Source: Acidobacteriota bacterium (GTDB lineage: Bacteria > Acidobacteriota > Thermoanaerobaculia > Multivoradales > J023). From it: a stretch of DNA of 64,000 bases. Positions 58,390 through 64,000 of this stretch are shown piece after piece. A model generated the notes under the pieces. It was not told the DNA's origin. It saw nothing but the letters and a program-made list of their open reading frames with translations, and made no database searches. Every line of letters starts with the position of its first letter. The stretch's first letter is position 1. The stretch spans positions 1 to 64,000 of the forward strand of contig JAJCXR010000014.1 in NCBI GenBank assembly GCA_029263315.1, read 5' to 3'. Position numbers and translations under genes: made by a program.

Positions 58390-59235
58390 ATGAGCTCAGA
58401 GCCAACCTCCTCTTCGACCGACCCCGGTAGGCACCGTCGCCCGGAAGGGCGCGGCCTCGCCGCCCTACGGCCCATGACCCTGCGCACCGGCGCGATGAAG
58501 TTCGCCGAAGGCTCGGCGCAGATCGACCTCGGCGATACGCGGGTTCTCGTCGCCGCCACCGTCGAGCCGAAAGTGCCCAGATTCCGCGCCGACAGCGGCC
58601 TCGGTTGGGTGACGGCCGAGTACTCGATGCTGCCACGGGCAACCCACAGCCGTTCGGGACGCGAGGTGCAACGTGGACGACCTGGAGGTCGGACGATGGA
58701 AATCCAGCGTCTGATCGGCCGTAGCCTGCGGGCCAGCGTCGATTTTGCGGCCCTCGGTGAGCATACGGTGACCTTGGACTGCGATGTCCTGCAGGCCGAC
58801 GGAGGCACTCGGACCGCTTCGATCACCGCCGCCTATGTGGCCCTGGTGGAGGCCATGGGCAAGGCTTTTCTGGCCGGTGATCTGGTCCGCTGGCCCATCG
58901 AGCAGCAAGTGGCTGCGGTCTCGGTGGGGATCGTCGATGGCACACCACTGTTGGATCTGGAGTACTGCGAGGACTCGGTGGCCGAGGTAGACTTGAATGT
59001 CGTCGCCACCCTCGACGGTGAGCTCATCGAAGTCCAGGGCACCGGCGAGCAACGCAGCTTTCGTCGTCAGGAGCTCGATGATCTGCTCGATCTGGCGATG
59101 GAGGGTATTCGACAGTTGGGCGAGCTCCAGAATGCGGCGCTGGCCCCCATGCTGGAAGATGTCCAGGCCCTGCAACAACGGGGACGTCGTCGAGCTAAAC
59201 CGCGTGACGAAAAAGAGTTATGGGGAGCCCCTTGA
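58390..59235 (+). CDS. rph: Ribonuclease PH
   Basis: 281-aa phosphorolytic 3'-5' exoribonuclease that trims tRNA 3' ends. [54 protein letters not shown], the phosphate-binding [20 protein letters not shown] and [16 protein letters not shown] are family hallmarks. About 25 extra N-terminal residues precede the usual start. ATG 58390 is chosen because GGAAAG lies 7 bp upstream. Its TGA overlaps the kynA start. Confidence 0.95.
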   Translation: MSSEPTSSSTDPGRHRRPEGRGLAALRPMTLRTGAMKFAEGSAQIDLGDTRVLVAATVEPKVPRFRADSGLGWVTAEYSMLPRATHSRSGREVQRGRPGGRTMEIQRLIGRSLRASVDFAALGEHTVTLDCDVLQADGGTRTASITAAYVALVEAMGKAFLAGDLVRWPIEQQVAAVSVGIVDGTPLLDLEYCEDSVAEVDLNVVATLDGELIEVQGTGEQRSFRRQELDDLLDLAMEGIRQLGELQNAALAPMLEDVQALQQRGRRRAKPRDEKELWGAP

Positions 59236-60032
59236 TGTCAGTGACGTACTCCAATTATCTCAAGATCGAAGAGCTGTTGAAGCTCCAAGAACCCCGCTCG
59301 GAGAAGCCTGAGCACGACGAGATTTTGTTCATCATCATCCACCAGGTCTATGAGCTGTGGTTCAAGCAGATCCTGCACGAGGCGGATTTCCTGAGCCAGC
59401 TGCTCGCCGCCGAGGGCAGCGCCACGGGCAGTGTGTCCAAGGTGGGCCATACCCTGAAGCGCATCCTCACCATCCTCAAGACGATGGTGGCCCAGGTCGA
59501 TATTCTCGAAACCATGACCCCGATGTCATTTTCATCTTTCCGGTCTCGCCTCGACGAAGCCAGCGGCTTCCAATCGGCGCAGTTTCGGGAATTCGAGTTT
59601 GTGCTCGGCCATCGCGACCGGCGCATGCTGCGTTTCCATGCCGAGGTGCCCGCCGCCCTGGAGAGCCTGCAACGCCGCCTCGACGAGCCGTCGGTCTACC
59701 AGGCTTTCCTGGGGTTTCTCAAGCGTCGTGGTTATGGCATCCCCGATCAGGCACTACAGCCCCTCGACGATGGGCCACCGCCTGAAATGCAAGAGATCCG
59801 TGAGATCTTGATCGACATCTACCGCTCCAACGATCGCCTCGCCGCCGTCTGTGAGCTGCTGGTGGACCTGGACGAGGGGCTGCAAGAATGGCGCTATCGG
59901 CATGTCAAAATGGTCGAGAGGACGATCGGCACCAAGCAAGGCACCGGTGGGTCCCGCGGTGCCGCGTACCTCAAGAGCACTCTCTTCAAGCCGGTTTTCC
60001 CAGATCTCTGGACGATCCGTGCAGAGCTCTGA
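59235..60032 (+). CDS. kynA: Tryptophan 2,3-dioxygenase
   Basis: 265-aa heme enzyme for the first step of tryptophan breakdown to N-formylkynurenine. SNYLKIEELLKLQ, HDEILFIIIHQVYELWFKQILHE (substrate-binding FIIxHQ), FRSRLDEASGFQSAQFREFE and the heme-ligand region HVKMVERTIGTKQGTGGS match. The start at ATG 59235 is favoured by GGGGAG 7 bp upstream; ATG 59220 is also in frame. Translation is coupled to rph (TGATG) and kynU follows 2 bp later. Confidence 0.95.
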   Translation: MSVTYSNYLKIEELLKLQEPRSEKPEHDEILFIIIHQVYELWFKQILHEADFLSQLLAAEGSATGSVSKVGHTLKRILTILKTMVAQVDILETMTPMSFSSFRSRLDEASGFQSAQFREFEFVLGHRDRRMLRFHAEVPAALESLQRRLDEPSVYQAFLGFLKRRGYGIPDQALQPLDDGPPPEMQEIREILIDIYRSNDRLAAVCELLVDLDEGLQEWRYRHVKMVERTIGTKQGTGGSRGAAYLKSTLFKPVFPDLWTIRAEL

Positions 60033-60033
60033 G

Positions 60034-61245
60034 ATGGCCCAACCGGTGTCCCTAGTGCACCCCCATCCCTTGGCTGCCAGCTATCGACGTTTCGCCGTTG
60101 ACGGGCGTCCTGGAGAGGGACGTCTGTTGCTCAGCGGCCATTCTCACCAAGCGTGGCCGGACGCCGCCTGGGCCGGGCAAATGCGGGCCATCGACGCCGC
60201 CGCCCGCTGGGTGGACGGCAAATGGGACGAAGCCTTTGCGCAAGCCGAGACGGTCAAGGCGGAATACGCCCAGCGTTTAGGGGATACCAGCGGCTCCTAT
60301 GCCCTGGCGTCCAACACCCACGAGTTGGTGGTGCGATTTCTATCCGCTTTGCCTTGGGGCAAACGTCGGCGTCTGTTGACCACCGACGGGGAATTTCATT
60401 CCATCCGCCGCCAGCTCGACCGCTTGCAAGAAGAGGGGGTCGAGGTGGTGCGATTGTCGACCCACGATGTCGAGAGCCTGGCGGATCGACTGGCTGCGGC
60501 GGTGGACGATCGCACCGCCGCGGTGCTGGTATCGGCCGTGCTCTTTCAGACCGCCGCCATCGTCCCTAGTTTGGGACGCGTGCTCACCGCCTGCCAACGG
60601 CATGGCGCCGAGCTCTTGGTCGATGCCTACCATGCGGTCAACGTCCTCGACCTCGATGTCGTGACCGAAGGCTTGGAGGGAGCCTACATGGTGGGTGGTG
60701 GCTACAAGTACTGCCAGCTCGGCGAAGGGAATTGCTTCTTGCGGGTACCGCCGGACTGCCAAGCGCGGCCGGTGATCACCGGCTGGTTCGCTGAATTCGA
60801 CATCCTCGCGATGCCGCCGGACGGTAGTGTGGCCTATGGCTCGGGGGCCAGCCGCTTTGCCGGCTCCACCTATGACCCCACCAGCCATTATCGGGCAGTC
60901 TCCGTCTTTGAGTTCTTTCGCCAACAGCAACTCACCCCGGAGGCGTTACGACGCATCAGCCAGCGGCAAGTGGGGTTCCTGGCCCATGGCTTCGATGATC
61001 TGGATCTCGACCCGGCCTTGCTGCGTCGACCGGACATGCCCCTCGATAGCTTGGCGGGTTTTCTGGCCCTCGAGAGCCCGCAGGCCGGCCGCCTGTGTAA
61101 AGAGCTGCGCCGCCGCGATGTATACACCGACCATCGGGGTGATTTGCTGCGCTTGGGCCCGGCTCCCTACCTCTCGGATCGGCAGTTACAAGATGGTTTG
61201 GATGCCCTGGCCGAGGTGGTGCGGGAGGTCGCGGCAGCGGGTTAG
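60034..61245 (+). CDS. kynU: Kynureninase
   Basis: 403-aa PLP enzyme that splits kynurenine to anthranilate and alanine. LLLSGHSHQAWPDAA, a substrate-side Asp in LLVDAYHAVNVLDL and the Schiff-base Lys in VGGGYKYCQLGEGN fit kynureninase or a close class V aminotransferase relative. Its place directly after kynA (2-bp gap) supports kynureninase. No arylformamidase (kynB) is in the window, so the middle step needs another enzyme. Confidence 0.87.
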   Translation: MAQPVSLVHPHPLAASYRRFAVDGRPGEGRLLLSGHSHQAWPDAAWAGQMRAIDAAARWVDGKWDEAFAQAETVKAEYAQRLGDTSGSYALASNTHELVVRFLSALPWGKRRRLLTTDGEFHSIRRQLDRLQEEGVEVVRLSTHDVESLADRLAAAVDDRTAAVLVSAVLFQTAAIVPSLGRVLTACQRHGAELLVDAYHAVNVLDLDVVTEGLEGAYMVGGGYKYCQLGEGNCFLRVPPDCQARPVITGWFAEFDILAMPPDGSVAYGSGASRFAGSTYDPTSHYRAVSVFEFFRQQQLTPEALRRISQRQVGFLAHGFDDLDLDPALLRRPDMPLDSLAGFLALESPQAGRLCKELRRRDVYTDHRGDLLRLGPAPYLSDRQLQDGLDALAEVVREVAAAG

Positions 61246-61271
61246 CCCAGACAGGGCTCGGACAGCTGGGG

Positions 61272-62849
61272 TCACCGGGTAGCGAAAAGTCTCTCGAACT
61301 GTTGGTAGCGAGCATCGGCGATGAATTCCATGAAGCGAGCCTCGAATCCGAGTCGCTCCTTCTCCTGTGCGTCGGCCAAAAAAGCCACCAGACGGCCCAT
61401 GGCGAGCAGCGTCGATGCCTCGGTGTCCTTGGCCCCCTGCAGTATCTCGACGGCGAAGCCGGAGAGCTTGTCCCGTTGCACTTCGTAGTCATTGAAGTTC
61501 CCCAAATTGTCCTGCAACTTCTTGAGAGACTTGACCAAAGGATCGATTTGGCGGGGTGGGTAGAGGCTGCGGAAGAACTCGATGCTATAGCGCAGCTTCT
61601 TGCACTCGATGCGCAAGTCGTGGAGGGCGATGGCGTGGGCCTGGGGGTCGGACGCCACCTCGAGGATGTGCCGACCCTCTTTGACGACGCGGCGAAAGAG
61701 CTTCCAAATACGCTCGTTCGCCAGGCTGATGATGGGGCGCTGGGCGTTGGCCGCGGCGGCCTCGTCGCCGGGGTCGGTGCCGAGAAAGTGGCGCCAAGAC
61801 TCGATCAGCTGGGCGTAGCGTTCGGAGTCGAGACCCGCCACCAGCTTGCGGTGCTCCCGCCGCTGCTTGGCGATCAGGAATTGGCCTAAGGGGTCGAGGT
61901 CCGCTGCCACAGCGTCGGGTAGCAGGCGCCGATAGTCGACCATCTTGAGCAAGAAGACATCGAGATCTCGGGTGGGTCCCGTCAAGCTGCCAAGCCACGA
62001 AAACTCGCCCCGGAAATGCCCTAGCGGCTCTTCGGGAAACACCTTCTTGATTTGACTGAGGGCCGAGCGGGTACGCCGCACCGCGACGCGGAAGTCATGC
62101 AGGAACTCGGAGTCGTCGTCGCGTCGCAGACCGGGCTCGTTGCGCAACATGGTGTCGAGGAGCGAGCGATGGATCTGTCGCGCCGCCTCGGCGGCGGGCA
62201 AGGTGGCTTCGAGGTGGAGCTGGGGTTTGGACGAATAGTCACCCGGCAGGCGTGGTGAGCCGATGGCCAACAAAGCCCGTTGCAGGGGGTTGTCTTCGCT
62301 CGGAGAGCAACCGAAGGTTTGGAGGGACTTGGCCAGGTTGTGGAAGGCTTTGTCGTAGCCACGCAGACCCCGTAAGCGCAAGATCGAGGGCATGGGTTGT
62401 GGCTCAGCCGTCGAGTCACAAGCCCGAGCCTGGCCGCACTGCCAATAGAGCCGAACCGTGGTCTTGGTCTCGTCGTCGAGGATTCGACAGAGCCGTTCCT
62501 GGTAGCTGATGTCGACCCAAGGCAAGAGACGACGCATGGCGACGATCGACTGAAGCTCTTGGCGCAGGGTGTCGTCTTGTAGGCTCGACAAGAGCCCAGG
62601 GGCCGAGGGTTGCCATATTTCTTGACGAATGGCACCGTCGAGACGTTGCCAGGACCACAGAAAACCACGCCGCGCGGGCGAAGCCTGCAACAGCGTCCCG
62701 GCCTTGTAGAGGCGCCAATCGAAGGTATCGTAAAGGGTTGCACGCCAAGTACGCTCCGGCTCCCAGAAAACCTGAAAGTTGGTTTCCAAGAAGGTTTCCA
62801 GGTCCCTGGCGAGGTCGGTGGGTAGCTTTAGCTCCAGACTGGGCATCAT
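61272..62849 (-). CDS. CYTH-like and CHAD-domain protein
   Basis: 525-aa protein. The N-terminal 200 residues begin PSLELKLP (the E-x-K-like strand of CYTH/triphosphate tunnel enzymes), although the remaining basic residues are not clearly aligned. The C-terminal 300 form a CHAD domain (HDFRVAVRRTRSALSQIKKVF, HDLRIECKKLRYSIEFF), a helical fold that binds inorganic polyphosphate. The start at ATG 62849 follows GAGAG; the frame is open to 62891. It lies close to a Ppx/GppA phosphatase, which supports a polyphosphate theme. Confidence 0.85.
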   Translation of the reverse strand: MMPSLELKLPTDLARDLETFLETNFQVFWEPERTWRATLYDTFDWRLYKAGTLLQASPARRGFLWSWQRLDGAIRQEIWQPSAPGLLSSLQDDTLRQELQSIVAMRRLLPWVDISYQERLCRILDDETKTTVRLYWQCGQARACDSTAEPQPMPSILRLRGLRGYDKAFHNLAKSLQTFGCSPSEDNPLQRALLAIGSPRLPGDYSSKPQLHLEATLPAAEAARQIHRSLLDTMLRNEPGLRRDDDSEFLHDFRVAVRRTRSALSQIKKVFPEEPLGHFRGEFSWLGSLTGPTRDLDVFLLKMVDYRRLLPDAVAADLDPLGQFLIAKQRREHRKLVAGLDSERYAQLIESWRHFLGTDPGDEAAAANAQRPIISLANERIWKLFRRVVKEGRHILEVASDPQAHAIALHDLRIECKKLRYSIEFFRSLYPPRQIDPLVKSLKKLQDNLGNFNDYEVQRDKLSGFAVEILQGAKDTEASTLLAMGRLVAFLADAQEKERLGFEARFMEFIADARYQQFERLFATR

Positions 62850-62887
62850 CGTTCTCTCGAAACCGCCGTTCTCTCGAAACCTATGGC

Positions 62888-63511
62888 TCATTTCTTCTTA
62901 CGGTTCTTCTTCTTGGCTTGGCCATCGTTCTTCGTCTTGCCCTTGCCCTTGTCCTTCGCCTTGCCCTTGTCCTTGGTCTTGCCTTTGCTCCTATTCTTCT
63001 TCTCGGCCTTGGGCTTTGCCTTCTTCTTGCCCCTGACCTTCTTCTTGCCCCTGACCTTCTTCTTACCCTTGATCTTGGTCCTGTCCTTACTCTTCGTCTT
63101 GCCCTTGGGCTTCTTTGCCGTCTTGGGCTCGGTGGCCTCTTTGGCGGGGGCCTGTGCCGCGGCGTCGATGGTCTTGGGCTTGGCCGCCGTCGCCTTCGTC
63201 TCCACCGCCTTGGCCGAGGTGCCGACAGCAGTCTTCGCGACAGCAGCCTTCGGGACAGCAGTGTTCGGGGAAGCAGTGTTCGGGGCCGTGATGATCGCCG
63301 GAGCAGTGGCCGTCATCGGGGCGGTGGCCATCAGTACGTTGGCATTCTCTTTGATGGCGTTGGCGCGACTATCACCCAAGCCAGTGGTTTCCGCCAGGCT
63401 GGCGATGTTGGCGTTGGCCACCTCCTTGACGGTGGTCATGCCTGCTCTATTCAGTTTGTCCGCGGTGATTCTGCCGACACCACGAATTTTCATCAGCTCT
63501 GCCATTGCCAT
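62888..63511 (-). CDS. Helix-hairpin-helix protein with lysine-rich histone-like tail
   Basis: 207-aa protein. Residues 1-65 form a helix-hairpin-helix region (LMKIRGVGRITADKLNRAGM, then LAETTGLGDSRANAIKENANVLM) like DUF4332/RuvA-type DNA-binding HhH pairs. A Ala/Thr/Pro-rich linker follows. The last 70 residues are a Lys/Gly/Arg tail with repeated GKKKVR units, like the H1-type tails of bacterial nucleoid proteins. The ATG follows GGAG by 7 bp. DNA binding is likely; nucleoid organisation is inferred. Confidence 0.82.
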   Translation of the reverse strand: MAMAELMKIRGVGRITADKLNRAGMTTVKEVANANIASLAETTGLGDSRANAIKENANVLMATAPMTATAPAIITAPNTASPNTAVPKAAVAKTAVGTSAKAVETKATAAKPKTIDAAAQAPAKEATEPKTAKKPKGKTKSKDRTKIKGKKKVRGKKKVRGKKKAKPKAEKKNRSKGKTKDKGKAKDKGKGKTKNDGQAKKKNRKKK

Positions 63512-63735
63512 GATGGGTCTCCTCTGGTTATCTCCTAAGGTCTAGTTTATGGGCCCCATTCACCCATATCTAGGCTGCAGCCCGAAATGTCGCAACAGTG
63601 TCACTTGGGTCTATCTTCGAAGGTATCGAAACGGCTCGCCAATGATAACGTCGCAGCTATCGCACCGGAGAATGGGGCCTGTTCAGTCTCAAGCTGCGCA
63701 GGTCTTGGAGGAATCTTGCTGGAGATGATCTCGAG

Positions 63736-64000
63736 ATGACGACCAGCGTACAGAATGGCCGGGCCGAAGAACGTTCCAAGGTGTCCCCCACCGGACCGAC
63801 CGACGGGGTCGAAGCAGAGCCCCCTGAAGGTTCGGCGGCTGACGACTCCACGGCCAGAGCTGATGACAGCGAACCTTCGCGGCGGCGGGTGTCGCAACCG
63901 GAAACCTTGGCCGCCGTCGATCTTGGCTCCAATAGCTTCCGCATGGTCATCGCCCGAGTTGTGGGCAAAGAGCTGCGGCCTTTAGATCGGCTGCGAGAAG
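63736..64000 (+). CDS. Ppx/GppA family phosphatase (partial, cut by window end)
   Basis: The first 88 codons are visible. After a disordered, acidic N-terminal extension of about 55 aa comes ETLAAVDLGSNSFRMVIARVVG, the phosphate-1 motif of exopolyphosphatase / pppGpp phosphatase. It degrades polyphosphate or pppGpp. The start ATG at 63736 is the only in-frame ATG before the motif. It is divergent from the HhH gene; the 224-bp gap shows no other gene. A CHAD protein encoded nearby fits a polyphosphate link. Confidence 0.88.
   Translation, partial: MTTSVQNGRAEERSKVSPTGPTDGVEAEPPEGSAADDSTARADDSEPSRRRVSQPETLAAVDLGSNSFRMVIARVVGKELRPLDRLRE

Overview
The window reads as a GC-rich Gram-negative chromosome segment, most probably from Acidobacteriota (perhaps a Thermoanaerobaculia-like lineage). 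This is an inference. It rests on a GWxTD plus VWFA-related secreted protein, two giant two-component-propeller sensors, an ABC permease with an M1-peptidase-like ectodomain, a kynA-kynU pair, heptose/LPS genes and a PilB ATPase. No species can be named from the sequence alone.

Layout. 0-0.6 kb: the end of an rRNA operon (23S 3' end, 5S, terminator). 0.9-3.5 kb: topA. 3.7-19.8 kb: a tightly coupled nine-gene transport operon with two free ABC ATPases, three membrane permeases, an RND adaptor, an RND pump, a second RND-like protein fused in one frame to an ABC ATPase, and a YtrA-type GntR regulator. An inverted repeat of the YtrA operator type precedes the first gene. 19.8-27.4 kb (minus strand): a GWxTD/VWFA protein, pilB, a family 9 glycosyltransferase and the ADP-heptose genes rfaE2 and rfaE1. 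27.5-31.0 kb: a propeller histidine kinase. 31.0-34.8 kb (minus): a polysaccharide-initiating sugar transferase, a PhyH-type dioxygenase and a glycosyltransferase. 35.3-40.0 kb: argF, a CBS-domain protein, an unknown protein, a PLP decarboxylase and 5-formyl-THF cyclo-ligase. Then mscL with an added zinc ribbon (minus), and a propeller diguanylate cyclase.

43.5-48.2 kb is an accessory patch. It holds dispersed and tandem copies of a repeat with core GTGCCAGGCACC, a Phd-like antitoxin with a frameshifted ParE/RelE-like toxin, an unknown HExxH protein, a DUF262/DUF1524 (GmrSD-like) nuclease and a possible small-terminase remnant. 48.2-54.2 kb (minus) is a MacAB-type export operon (adaptor, ATPase, permease) that runs through two tiny overlapping genes into a two-component system whose sensor carries two canonical EF-hand calcium loops.

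54.6 kb holds tRNA-Glu(CTC). 55.0-61.2 kb is a housekeeping run: N-acetylmuramoyl-L-alanine amidase, GerMN protein, murI, rph, kynA, kynU. It ends with a CYTH/CHAD protein and a helix-hairpin-helix protein with a lysine-rich histone-like tail (both minus), and the start of a Ppx/GppA phosphatase cut by the window edge.

The most unusual content is the 16-kb ABC/RND hybrid operon. Its RND-ABC fusion appears to lack the RND proton-relay residues, which suggests an ATP-driven RND machine. Next are the EF-hand kinase with its two chained microproteins, and the repeat-flanked toxin-antitoxin/DUF262 patch.
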